A stretch of DNA of 64,000 bases from Hyposmocoma kahamanoa (Eukaryota > Arthropoda > Insecta > Lepidoptera > Cosmopterigidae), in NCBI RefSeq assembly GCF_003589595.1, contig NW_020653409.1, forward strand, positions 2,162,425 through 2,226,424. Direction: 5' to 3'. The translations under genes and the position numbers were made by a program. Below, piece after piece: positions 1 through 9,641 of the stretch. How positions within the stretch are numbered: position 1 is the stretch's first letter; every line of letters begins with the position of its first letter. Under the pieces are notes generated by a model. The model searched no databases. It saw nothing but the letters and a program-made list of their open reading frames with translations, and had not been told where the DNA came from.

Positions 1-316
1 GATGAATTTATATCTTCTAAAGCAGAGTTTATTGCCCTCAAGAAGCAACAGAGTGTACACTAATCTCTCGTGACTGCTTTGAATTATTCAACATTCAACT
101 TTAAGGCGAGAAACGTGCGCTGCCCAGACGCGTAGTAGCATAATTAACTCTGTTATATACAAATCTGTTATATACATACAAAACACAGCATTTTTTTAAA
201 TTAGTCTGCAGTAGTTTGCTGGGTGAAGACGACATAATTATCGCGGACCGTAGACGGGTGAGACTAGCGCAAAATCGTAGCTGATGGCACAAACTTCTGA
301 AAACATATATTCACAG

Positions 317-602
317 CATTGACTTACAAATAAATGGACGACGGGTCTAATACAAAAACCACGAAAAAAATGTCCCAAGTCAACCTATTTAAACGTAGTG
401 ACATTTCAAAAAATATGAAAAAGCTAAAACGTTGAATTTAAATTGTAATGTCATCGCAGTACTGTCTAATTTTGCTTGCTTCGCTGTCAGTCGAACAAAC
501 GAAGACTAGAGCGTGAATGACGCTCTGTATACGATTTTAACGCCCTATAATATCGGACACTTTTTAGCGCGGACCCGACGTCCATATAATTGTAAGTCAA
601 TG
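317..602 (+). mobile_element. hAT-like MITE, long subtype, copy A1
   Basis: The element starts CATTGACTTACAA and ends TTGTAAGTCAATG, so the termini are inverted repeats. Internal sequence matches the copies at 12230 and 22830 but retains extra bases they lack. The 8 bases to its right are AGTCAGAT, but the 8 to its left do not match. The matching duplication lies instead beside copy A2 in inverted orientation. It has no coding capacity. Confidence 0.8.
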
Positions 603-610
603 AGTCAGAT

Positions 611-797
611 AAATCAAAATGCTACCTAAGCATGTATACAAAATCTCCGCGGCACTACATGTTGGCTCCGACAAAACACATTTAAATCACCCGACACTAA
701 ATGTACAGTACCAGCAATACTTGAAAAATTGTGCAAATAACCGCGCCCTGATAGGTTATGTCCGAACAAATTATGTACATCTTCAGACACTTCGCAA
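611..797 (-). repeat. Segment of a dispersed repeat trapped between MITE copies
   Basis: Read on the minus strand, this resembles the plus-strand stretch at about 15740-15930, including TTTTGTATACATG and a GTAGTGCCGCG-like block. The continuation of that repeat (GGATTTTATTAAG and onward) is found in plus orientation at 1029-1100, so the repeat was split and one half flipped. Confidence 0.6.
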
Positions 798-1020
798 GTT
801 AAAATCGTATACAGAGAGTCATTCACGCTCTAGTCTTCGTGTTCGACTGACAGCGAAGCAAGCAAAATTAGACAGTACTGCGATGACATTACAATTTAAA
901 TTCAACGTTTTAGCTTTTTCATATTCCTCGACATGTCACTACGTTTAAATAGGTTGACTTGGGACATTTTTTTCGTGGTTTTTGTATTAAGCCCGTCGTC
1001 CATTTATTTGTAAGTCAATG
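798..1020 (-). mobile_element. hAT-like MITE, copy A2, truncated and inverted
   Basis: On the minus strand this begins CATTGACTTACAA at 1020 and follows copy A1 closely until GTATACGATTTTAAC, where it stops short of the other terminus. The 8 bases outside its intact end (ATCTGACT, 1021-1028) are the exact reverse complement of the bases flanking A1 at 603-610. Confidence 0.75.
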
Positions 1021-1028
1021 ATCTGACT

Positions 1029-1879
1029 GGATTTTATTAAGTCTTTTTCGATGTACCGTTTTTGTAATGGGGCTGACATGTTCTCAAAGCCTTATAAATA
1101 AAGACTTATAAATGCATCTTATGTTGCTAACTTGTAAGGACTATGTCTGAAAATGATTTTTATTTTTTATTCACTTATAAGTATGACGTCACAGTGATTG
1201 CAACCGTCGATCTTAATTATGACACCATCGCTCTTCCACGGGGCTACTACTCACTAATGACCGCTGTCAAAACAAGCGATAAATATTATATGAACAATGA
1301 ACATTATTCGACATACATGGTGAAGGTCTGAGCCAGAAAAATACATGACACTTTCTGACAAGTAGATAAAAAATACATACCAGTACCCCAAAAATACTAC
1401 AATACTTCGTACCCGTAGAGAAAAGCCGAGTACAACAGTGGAACAGATGTGATTTCATTTTAAAATATTTGAATGGTTTTAGTAGGTAACGTCTGTGTTT
1501 AACCTTATTTCAATGTTAATACATTATAATGACATATTGGGAAATATCCGAAATCGTGCGTATAATTACATGACGGCAACTCATGTTTGTGAACTATTAC
1601 GTCAGAGTTACGGTATATTGTTTATGATTTGCATAGTAAATATAGCTTTTAGATAATGATACATTGTGACTATGCGACCTCTCATCGTCACCCACCTTTT
1701 TAACCGACTTTAAAAAAGGAGAAGGTTTAGGTGTTTACTGTTAAATTGCAACATAGTTTACCCCGCTTCTCCTCCAGTGATTCGCCTTAAACGACTTTTT
1801 TCATTTGTATGTATGCATCTGCCCAACTCTTTATTATTTCTTAAAGTGAAGTTGTACTAAATTCGACATAATAATATTA
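1029..1879. other. Non-coding, repeat-derived
   Basis: The first 75 bases continue the dispersed repeat of 15931-15990. At 1695-1735 there is a fragment with AACCGACTTTAAAAAAGGAG, the terminal signature of the common repeat described at 43496. The remainder shows no convincing coding frame. Confidence 0.5.
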
Positions 1880-2062
1880 GGGGTTAAAGTATGAAATTGC
1901 CGTTTTATTGCAATAGGTTCTTTGAATTTTCATAGAATCTTCATGGTTTGAGGTTTTCGAATGAAACTTTTTTCAAATGGTTTCTGTGATTTTTTTTTTT
2001 ATTTTTGAAACATTTGAATATCGACTTTCAATTGTTTTTGTTATTCAATTTAGACAAGAAAG

Positions 2063-2377
2063 ATGGATACTGCGAAAATTCGAGTGATTTTTGAATACGA
2101 GTTCCGACGCGGAACTAACGCAGCAGAAACAGCCCGCAATATTAATGCTGCGTTTGGAGAGGGGTCTACTAATGAACGCACCGTGCGATTTTGGTTTAAA
2201 CGCTTTCGTGATGGAAATTTCGACTTAAAGAACGAGCCACGAGGAAGACCGCCCACACAGGTGAATAACGATGAATTAAGAGAGATAGTGGAAGCCGATC
2301 CTAGTCAAACTACCCAGGAATTAGCGGCATGGTTTAACGTTACCTTACCCACAATATTGACTCACTTGCGTCAAATC
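2063..2377 (+). pseudogene. Mariner transposase, N-terminal part
   Basis: The frame starts with an ATG and encodes 105 residues of the DNA-binding region: two helix-turn-helix units, with NERTVRFWFKRFRDG and a GRPP linker. It stops at HLRQI where the LINE inserted. Beyond that point the frame runs into LINE sequence and ends 17 codons later. It continues in frame at 7338 if the insert and one copy of the target duplication are removed. Confidence 0.9.
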
Positions 2378-2793
2378 CCCTCCCCTCTTGGACTCCGCAG
2401 TGCACGGACGTGTCTACCAAAACCCTAAATTGGTTATTTTTCAAATTTTCGTTTAAAAATATTTGAGCATATTATTCCGATCAAGTACCAGGGTCGCAGC
2501 GACTGCAGGAGTGCAGAATAAGAAAAAAAAAGTGAGACAGGAACAGGTCAGTGAGTGAAAACACTATAGTTTTAACGTGCCTGCCCAAATATCGAATTGC
2601 ATCTATGCTTCTGCCACATCACTATTGGTTTATATCAACCACGCCTGCCGGCGCTTGAGCAGGTTTTTGGTGGGCGTACACTTGCAGCGGTGCTTTCTCT
2701 TTCTCTCGGGAAGCCTATCTCGCTCTCCAGGGACAGAGGCGCCGTCGGCAGTTGAACTCGAGCAAATAGGCCTACAGCTATCAAGTTTTTGTG

Positions 2794-3678
2794 ATGCCAC
2801 TACGAAGAACACCTCCTAATCAACAAAATCAGGCATATGAATCAAATATGAGTCACTCTAACTCTTCCCCTGATCTTACTGAGGGGTCTACTGCGGGCAG
2901 GCGCCCACAAAAACGCAAACAGGGAGATGATTTGGAATTCTATATGAATAAAATGGAATTCATGTTCACTAACTGGACAAAACAACAAGATGCGAAAAAT
3001 GATACCGTTTTGCAAACTGTCAAAACAATTAAAGAGCAAAATGAGAGTATTTTTATCTCACTCGATTTTATTTCCAAGCAATATGAAGACATGAAAAATA
3101 AATTGGTAAAATTAGAACAAGAAAAAAAAAACGACCGTGCCTATATACAAATGCTGGAGAAAAAAATTGATTTTCTCGAAATAAAATCTCATAATTCGTC
3201 AATCGAGATTCGTAATGTACCGATGGCAAACGGGGAAACAACTTCAGATATGTGTAACATAGCTCTGAACCTCGGAAAGACTCTTCAGGTGCCCCTCAGC
3301 GTTTCAGAAATAAAAAACATACACAGAGGTCAATCTAAATCCGATAAAAACAGACCGATTATTGTGGAACTGTCGTCAGTTTTACTAAAGGAACAAATAA
3401 TAAGCTCTGTAAAAACATTCAATACATTAAACAGTGCTTCGAAATTGAATACCTCTCACTTAAAAACAGGAGGCCCAACGAATCAAATCTACGTGTCAAG
3501 CTATCTAACACCGAGAATAAAAAAGCTTCATTTCCTAGCTCGTGAATATTGCACTCTCAACAACATTAAATACTGCTGGGCTACTCCAACTACAGTATAT
3601 TTACGTAAAACAGAAGGTGCACCGTCAATTAAATTGAAAAACGAACAAGACTTACAAAATTTGCAGAAACAACAGTGA
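2794..3678 (+). CDS. LINE ORF1, coiled-coil nucleic-acid-binding protein
   Basis: The 294-residue protein starts at the ATG of MPLRRTPP; an in-frame GTG just before it is not needed. The first 50 residues are polar and basic (RRPQKRKQG). Residues about 85-130 form a Lys/Glu-rich coiled coil. The C-terminal half reads IEIRNVP, then VSEIKNIHRG and later YVSSYLTPRIKKLHFLAREY. I recognise this as the FP25K-like (Baculo_FP) domain seen in many insect LINE ORF1 proteins. The expected role is binding the element RNA and acting as chaperone. The frame is intact. Confidence 0.85.
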   Translation: MPLRRTPPNQQNQAYESNMSHSNSSPDLTEGSTAGRRPQKRKQGDDLEFYMNKMEFMFTNWTKQQDAKNDTVLQTVKTIKEQNESIFISLDFISKQYEDMKNKLVKLEQEKKNDRAYIQMLEKKIDFLEIKSHNSSIEIRNVPMANGETTSDMCNIALNLGKTLQVPLSVSEIKNIHRGQSKSDKNRPIIVELSSVLLKEQIISSVKTFNTLNSASKLNTSHLKTGGPTNQIYVSSYLTPRIKKLHFLAREYCTLNNIKYCWATPTTVYLRKTEGAPSIKLKNEQDLQNLQKQQ

Positions 3679-3910
3679 CTATTTTACGTATTGCTCTGTT
3701 CTTTTCATTTCAATAGATTACTTTTGATTGTATTTACTTACTTCAGTTGTTTAACAATAATTTCAACCGCACTTTATGTAATACTAACTACACACCTTTT
3801 TAATCAACACATACACAACCACAAAAAAAAAAAATTTTACACACTACGTTATAAAACATTACCTAACACAAAACACAAACTCATAAAATTTGCAGATATA
3901 GTACTTGTAG

Positions 3911-6900
3911 GCGAGACATGTCGTTATTTATGTAATTTATTTATCTCATTACTCGATCGTTATTTATTACCTTCAAATAAAATTCGCAGATAACAATCAA
4001 CTCATAGACTACATAGATAATCTAACAATAAGTAAATCATTTGTATGTGAGCCGGAACACTGTAAAACACATATACCAAAACTAACCTCACATATAAAAA
4101 TCTTACAACAAAACATTAGAAGTATAAATAAAAATTTCCCCAGCATACCTATACTTTTATCACGATTAAAGTTTGAATGTGACATCGTTGTATTGACGGA
4201 GTGCTGGCTTCAGTACACTTCTGTTCTTCCTACCATCCGTGGTTATACAAACTACAGCACTCAGATCAATTTTAACCAAAATGATGGAATTACTGTTTTT
4301 ATAAAAAACAACTTCACACATACAGTTGAAGAATCACGACTGTTTGAGGCAAATTGTCTGTTAGTGAAAATCGGAACAGAAACAATAATTATTGCCATAT
4401 ACAGACCCTGCTGCTTTAAAAACCTGGGCCCTTTCTTGGAATCATTAAACACTTTATTAACTCAACTATCGTCCTTCAAAAATATAATATTGGTAGGCGA
4501 CATAAATATTAACATCAGTCATACAAACGACAACGCAAATAAATATCTTGATACCTTGGCATTCCACGGAATGTTACCGGCACATAATCATCCTACTCGC
4601 CTGACCAACTGCCTTGATCACGTCATTATTAAAACCAATTTAGCTACATCGACCTGTGTATTGCTAACGTCAATCACTGACCACCAAGCTGTTTTATGTT
4701 GTGTAAAAAACAAATATAATACTAACTGTGATAGATACAACTTTAAAAAAAAAATTAACCTTGACAAGATAATAGATGAAGTACGTAAACTCGATTTCAG
4801 CTCTATATACACTACAGATAACTTAGATGAGGCTGTTAACATTTTCATTCAGTATACACAAAATATTATATTACGCAATACTATATACGTAAAACTACCT
4901 CGAAACAGAATTACTTTAAAACCTTGGATAACCACAGGTCTTTTGAAATGTATAAAGAATAGGGATCGGATGCATATTAAAGTCAGACAGGACCCAAATA
5001 ACACAATACTAGGAATAACATACAAAAGGTACAGGAATTTCTGTAACAATATCATTAGAAAATGTAAACAACAATATGAAAAAACTGAGCTCTCTGCATC
5101 TAAAAATAACAATAAAAAACTATGGAGAACAATAAAAAATATAACAAATCTAAATAAACAAAAAGATCCCTTACATGAACTGTTAAATATTAAACCCACA
5201 GAACTCCAATCTGCCAATGAAATTAATGACTTTTTCGCTGGTATTGGTGCGGAATTGGCTAGCAAAATTCACACTCATCAGCATATTTCATCTACCTACA
5301 TTTGTTCACAGGTACCACTCTCTGACTCTTTTGTCCTAATGGAGACTACTAGTGAAGAGGTCGAGAGTACAATTATGTCTCTAAAATCTGACAGTGCAGT
5401 CGGATGGGATGACATCTCTGCTCACACCCTTAAAGCTATTAAGGAGGTAGTAGCGCCTGTACTTACCGTTTTAATTAATAAATCATTGAATGACGGGGTA
5501 TTTCCAGGAGCGTTGAAGAAGTCGATTGTGGTGCCTGTCTACAAGAGTGGGAATAGAGACTGCATTACAAACTATAGACCGATTTCTCTATTGACAGCTA
5601 CATCTAAGGTCTTTGAAAAAATAATGAACAAAAGAATTAACAACTTTTTAGAGGCAAAAAACTTACTTTCTGAATCCCAGTTCGGTTTTAGGGCAGGCAG
5701 ATCGGCTGAGGATGCAATACATAGCTTCACAGACTTTGTAATTCAAAAAATAGATAATAAAAAAAAATGTATAACAATATTCTTAGATTTGGCAAAGGCG
5801 TTCGACACTGTTTCTTTTCCCATTCTCATCGATAAACTTGAGGCGCTGGGTATAAGAGGAACACAACTTTCTCTTATACGCAGCTACCTCGAAGATAGAA
5901 CTCAGAGAGTAAAAATTGATTCAGTGCTTAGTCAGGATGCAAACGTCTATTACGGAGTGCCTCAAGGTAGCACTGTCGGTCCTACCCTTTTTCTCTGTTA
6001 CATTAATGAACTGTGTCAAATGAAACTTAGAAACTGCAAAATTATTTCATATGCAGATGACACCACATTGACATTCTACCATGATACTTGGGAGGGCGTC
6101 TTTGACTGTGCGCAGGAAGGGTTTAATATAGTAAGAAATTGGCTTGCAGCTAACTATTTAACTCTAAACACCGAGAAAACTAAGTACATTGCATTTTGTG
6201 TCGGTGGTCAACAATCCTTAACTTTCAGCTATAACATTCGGGCACATTCTTGCTCTAACTGGAGCTCCACCATATGTACCTGCGCGTACATTGAAAAAAC
6301 CCTAAATATTAAATACTTAGGTATCACTATTGATTACCTCCTCTCCTTCAAAGAGCACATCACAAGCCTCACTCAAAGACTCCGTAAACTCATATACATC
6401 TTTAAAAAACTAAGACATGTGTTGGATTTTAAATTGTTTAAATCTGTTTATCTATCGCTATGTCAATCGATCCTATCGTATGGTATTTCCTCATGGGGAG
6501 GTGCGGCAAAAACCCATATGTTGCAATTGGAGAGAGTACAAAGGCTAATCCTAAAAGTTAGCCTTTCTAAACCACGTCTATACTCCACGATTAGCTTATA
6601 CCGCGACACAAAGTTACTCTCGGTCAGACAAATATATGTTCTTGCCACGGTGCTAAGACAACATGGGAAGATCATATTTAATGCTCATCATCCAAACGCA
6701 CATAGGAGGAGGCATTATATGGTATGCGACCCAAAACTATTTAACACATCCTTTGCACATAGATTCTTTTGCCATCAGGGACCTAGACTGTACAACCTTT
6801 TAAACAAAAGTCTTAATATATACAGTATGGTAAAATATAAATGTAAAGATACAGTTGTTACTTGGTTAGTTACTAAAACTTACGACGAAACTGAAAAACT

Positions 6901-6916
6901 TTTAACCATGTCGTAA
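3911..6916 (+). CDS. LINE ORF2, endonuclease and reverse transcriptase
   Basis: The open frame is 1001 codons from the stop at 3908-3910 to the TAA. The N-terminal third is an apurinic-type endonuclease: QQNIRSINKN, LTECW, ILVGDININ (about residue 195) and SITDHQAVL (about 255). The central part is a reverse transcriptase with NYRPISLLTATSKVFEKI, QFGFRAGRSAEDAI, FLDLAKAFDTV, YGVPQGSTVGP and the catalytic YADD at about residue 714. A C-terminal region follows with KYLGITID and SWGG. No in-frame ATG lies near the start of the frame, so initiation must be non-AUG or by reinitiation, or the ATG has been lost. Confidence 0.93.
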   Translation, partial: ARHVVIYVIYLSHYSIVIYYLQIKFADNNQLIDYIDNLTISKSFVCEPEHCKTHIPKLTSHIKILQQNIRSINKNFPSIPILLSRLKFECDIVVLTECWLQYTSVLPTIRGYTNYSTQINFNQNDGITVFIKNNFTHTVEESRLFEANCLLVKIGTETIIIAIYRPCCFKNLGPFLESLNTLLTQLSSFKNIILVGDININISHTNDNANKYLDTLAFHGMLPAHNHPTRLTNCLDHVIIKTNLATSTCVLLTSITDHQAVLCCVKNKYNTNCDRYNFKKKINLDKIIDEVRKLDFSSIYTTDNLDEAVNIFIQYTQNIILRNTIYVKLPRNRITLKPWITTGLLKCIKNRDRMHIKVRQDPNNTILGITYKRYRNFCNNIIRKCKQQYEKTELSASKNNNKKLWRTIKNITNLNKQKDPLHELLNIKPTELQSANEINDFFAGIGAELASKIHTHQHISSTYICSQVPLSDSFVLMETTSEEVESTIMSLKSDSAVGWDDISAHTLKAIKEVVAPVLTVLINKSLNDGVFPGALKKSIVVPVYKSGNRDCITNYRPISLLTATSKVFEKIMNKRINNFLEAKNLLSESQFGFRAGRSAEDAIHSFTDFVIQKIDNKKKCITIFLDLAKAFDTVSFPILIDKLEALGIRGTQLSLIRSYLEDRTQRVKIDSVLSQDANVYYGVPQGSTVGPTLFLCYINELCQMKLRNCKIISYADDTTLTFYHDTWEGVFDCAQEGFNIVRNWLAANYLTLNTEKTKYIAFCVGGQQSLTFSYNIRAHSCSNWSSTICTCAYIEKTLNIKYLGITIDYLLSFKEHITSLTQRLRKLIYIFKKLRHVLDFKLFKSVYLSLCQSILSYGISSWGGAAKTHMLQLERVQRLILKVSLSKPRLYSTISLYRDTKLLSVRQIYVLATVLRQHGKIIFNAHHPNAHRRRHYMVCDPKLFNTSFAHRFFCHQGPRLYNLLNKSLNIYSMVKYKCKDTVVTWLVTKTYDETEKLLTMS

Positions 6917-7337
6917 CAAGCGATAAAGGCCTCAAGTACGCACATCCATTCATCCCACGCATTTACTCACACACATGCACACTTACACACCACATACACA
7001 CCCACACTAAATACATACAACACACACACTCACATGCACTCCTCACACACACACATACATAAACGCAAACACATACACACACGCAACCACACTCTATTAG
7101 ATTATATTTTCTTCTATATTCTATAAATTTGTTAAACTAATCCCTTACCATGTATATTGGAAATTTTAGGTACAGAATTGTTCAACCAAGAGGTGGAGAC
7201 CAGGAGGCCTAAGATACAGGTCTTACCTAGTTTAGGCTCCTGTCTCTCACAATGTTTAATATGTACGCTCTGTTCCATTACTTTAAATTTATTGTGGGAG
7301 AAAATAAACAAATTATTATTATTATTATTATTAAATC

Positions 7338-8042
7338 AATAAAATAAAAAAATACGAAAAATGGGTGCCTCATGATTTGACTGATCTGCAGAAAGAAACG
7401 CGTGTTGAAACTTGTGTTGCCTTGTTGAACCGGTACAGAAATGAAGGAATATTGGATCGAATTGTAACATGTGATGAAAAGTGGATTCTTTATGATAACC
7501 GGAAAAGAAAAATGCAATGGCTGACCCCAGGTCAAATGCCACAACAGTGTCCTAAAGCAAAACTTACCAATAAAAAGGTAATGGTAACTGTTTGGTGGTC
7601 TCAGCATGGTGTTATTCACTATAGTTTTCTCCGATCTGGTCAAGCAATAACGGCAGATGTCTATTGTGCCGAACTCCGAACCATGTTGACAAAACTAGCA
7701 GTAAAACAGCCCCGTCTCATGAATCGATCTTCACCATTATTGCTCCACGACAACGCGAGACCTCACACAGCACGAGAAACCATTTTGACCCTTCAGGAAC
7801 TGCAGTTAGAAACCATTCGTCATCCTCCGTATTCACCAGACCTTGCTCCAACGGACTACCATTTTTTTCGTGATTTGGACAATTATCTACGTGACAAGAA
7901 GTTTTCTTCCCAGGAGGCAGTACAAAATGCTTTCACACAGTTTGTGCAGTCTAGATCGTCGGAGTTCTATCGCAAAGGCATTAATAACCTTCCCATTAGA
8001 TGGCAGCAATGTATAGATAATAATGGCAACTATTTTGATTAA
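7338..8042 (+). pseudogene. Mariner transposase, catalytic part
   Basis: This is the C-terminal 234 residues of the same transposase. It has WVPHDL, then TCDEKWILYDN (first Asp), LLHDNARPH (second Asp) and PPYSPDLAPTDYHFF (third Asp), with 34 residues between the second and third, so DD34D. It ends NNGNYFD and a stop. There is no internal stop or frameshift. Together with the N-terminal part the protein would have been 339 residues, normal for mariner. It has no start of its own now. Confidence 0.93.
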
Positions 8043-8119
8043 ATAAATTTGTTAAAAATTTAAAAAATAAACAATTTAGACTTTCAGTACAAATCGGCAA
8101 TTTCATACTTTAACCCCTA

Positions 8120-8461
8120 TTATATATAAAAATCAATTAATATTTCCAATAAAGCATGGTTCATTACTCTTGTGTTCAACTATATTTCAGTCGAAGCTAA
8201 ATATGGTGCATTTTTATTATTTTGCCCTTTTCTCTGGTTCCTGGCCACTTACTTCTGAAATTTGAATCGTTCTTTAATTCTTTTCCTTTGTCATTCTTGA
8301 CTTTGCTTCGTTCCGTCGCAACTCCTTACAAAATTCCTGAAGAGAAAAGACGTGTCCTTCAGTCGTGAAAACCTAACTGCATAAAGAGTAAAGGCCCTTT
8401 AGCGCCTTTCTTCTTCTTTTCCCTGCTTTCTTATTTATTCCTTCTACAATCTTTTTCTATT
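8120..8461. other. Non-coding spacer
   Basis: I see no coding frame, repeat terminus or RNA gene here; the sequence is pyrimidine-rich from about 8230 to 8450. Confidence 0.4.
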
Positions 8462-8750
8462 TATAATATCAAGTGACGGGACGAACAATTCGTGCGCCTG
8501 ATGGTAAGCTTCACGCCTGTCCATAACAATTGCAGTATCCTCAGAGCTTTAAATCGCAAAGATCTGAGAGGCACTGCCAGTGCGCCCTTCACCCTGAGAC
8601 ATAAGCTGACATGTCCCATGTGCTTGTAATTTCACCAACACCCTTACCCTTCAAAACCGGAACACAGTAACGCTCGCATTACTGCTTAGCGGCAGAAATG
8701 GTGGCAGTACTTCCCTGGACGAACTCTTTCACTGGAAGCTCTACTCCTAC
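8462..8750 (-). repeat. Repeat R1 copy, nearly complete
   Basis: It runs from GACGGGACGAACAATTCG to GAACTCTTTCACTGGAAGC, the full R1 length, reversed. It lies downstream of the galactokinase poly(A) signal. Confidence 0.7.
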
Positions 8751-8802
8751 TAAATTCATGTAGACTGAGCGTTTCTATCATTATTCCATCGTGACAACAT
8801 AA

Positions 8803-9122
8803 GAGCCTGTGCACACAGCGCGCAGACGACGCGTATTTTACGAACGCGCCTATACGGCTCCGTGGAAGCTCGTTTGTACCGTGTTTTTTGCACGTTTGAA
8901 TCTATTGAAGCTTTGGCCAAAAGAAGCTAATTCGCCGCGAATCATGAATAATATGTCGCGTCTGAGTAAGCATTCGACACGCGAACGTTTGTTCGAAGTC
9001 AGTCAGTATTAATCATGGAGTTGGACGAAGCAGTCAAGTTGTTACTAGCTTACCGTCACTGGAAGAGACGACAATCAAGGGAATGCAGAATGCATTTACA
9101 TCTAATTCTTTACGATGAATAA
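8803..9122 (+). mobile_element. PIF/Harbinger element, 5' end remnant
   Basis: A TAA at 8800-8802 precedes GAGCCTGTGCACACAGCGCG, a terminus and target site of the PIF/Harbinger type. A CpG-rich leader follows, then an ATG at 9015 with 35 codons to a stop at 9120. That peptide, MELDEAVKLLLAYRHWKRRQ followed by SRECR, resembles the N-terminus of insect Harbinger transposases (acidic start, Leu run, Trp-Lys-Arg-Arg). No catalytic domain follows, so this is a fragment. Confidence 0.5.
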
Positions 9123-9390
9123 TTTGCAATCCAAACATATTTTTCGCAATTTTTCAATATGGCTGCCATACAAACTTTTGTGGCGGCAGATAAAAATTTG
9201 CCCTAATTCGCCTGTTCGGGTCTCGGTGAGTGTTTAATAATAATTTTCGGTCAAAAATCACTTTTAGTCATTTCTCAATACGGCTGTCATACAAACTTTC
9301 TTGGCGGTTGATAAAAATGTTGCTCTAATTTGACTGAAAAATGGTATGTGTGGTTTTCTACGGATGTTCAATAATAATTTGCAATGTGTG
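9119..9390. repeat. Diverged tandem duplication, about 121-bp unit
   Basis: CAATATGGCTGCCATACAAACTT at 9155 and CAATACGGCTGTCATACAAACTT at 9276 head two units with similar following sequence (GTGGCGG / TTGGCGG, then GATAAAAAT). AATAATTTGCAAT recurs at 9119 and about 9372. It ends just before the galactokinase 3' untranslated region. Confidence 0.65.
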
Positions 9391-9430
9391 TGTTACATTT
9401 CAAAAATCACAATTACGTTCTGCATATAAT

Positions 9431-9436
9431 TTTATT
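9431..9436 (-). terminator. Galactokinase poly(A) signal
   Basis: AATAAA on the minus strand lies 92 nt past the galactokinase stop codon. This fits a short 3' untranslated region; no competing AATAAA is seen between it and the stop. Confidence 0.7.
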
Positions 9437-9527
9437 ATAACATTTATAAATTCAAATTGCACACAATTTTTTAAGCTAACAATAACTATTGACTAATCGC
9501 AATCCGGATTGCGAAAGACATTTTGTC

Positions 9528-9641
9528 TTATAGTTTCAAAATCCTTGCGCCGTCACTTGGCTGACAGATGAAGAATGTTGGATTACCTTTATAGTGCGAC
9601 ATGATGTTCTTTTTCACTTCTTCTACATGTTTTTTATTTAC
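9528..9641 (-). CDS. Galk: Galactokinase terminal exon 8 (residues 355-391)
   Basis: The exon is only 38 codons. The acceptor TTTTTTCTTACAG is strong. The translation ends [18 protein letters not shown] and a TAA, matching the conserved C-terminal 'TFY/F...GA' tail of galactokinases. It joins exon 7 in phase 0. Confidence 0.95.
   Translation of the reverse strand, partial: VNKKHVEEVKKNIMSHYKGNPTFFICQPSDGARILKL

Larger units (their letters stand above)
2378..7332 (+). mobile_element. Non-LTR retrotransposon (LINE), near full length
   Basis: The 4.96-kb element has a 5' leader of about 400 nt, ORF1, ORF2, a CA-rich 3' untranslated region (6950-7095) and an (ATT)n tail at about 7311-7332. It is flanked by a 5-base duplication AAATC at 2373-2377 and 7333-7337. 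The FP-type ORF1, apurinic-like endonuclease and microsatellite tail suggest the Jockey/CR1 group; the clade is not settled here. Confidence 0.93.
1880..8117 (+). mobile_element. Cecropia-type mariner, split by a LINE
   Basis: The terminal inverted repeats begin GGGGTTAAAGTATGAAATTG on both ends (24 near-identical bases), flanked by TA at 1878-1879 and 8118-8119. Only about 1.28 kb belongs to mariner; the rest is the retrotransposon at 2378-7332. The transposase resembles the cecropia subfamily that includes the SETMAR transposase domain. Confidence 0.92.

Noticed and set aside
1..63. Open frame from the left edge ending in a stop (DEFISSKAEFIALKKQQSVH)
   Set aside because: Twenty codons without a visible splice site or poly(A) signal are too little to call a terminal exon.
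619..948. 109-codon plus frame and its minus counterpart
   Set aside because: It spans the junction of a flipped repeat and a MITE, so it is an accident of the rearrangement.
2577..2819. 80-codon frame before LINE ORF1
   Set aside because: It is in the LINE 5' leader, overlaps ORF1 in another frame and has no domain.
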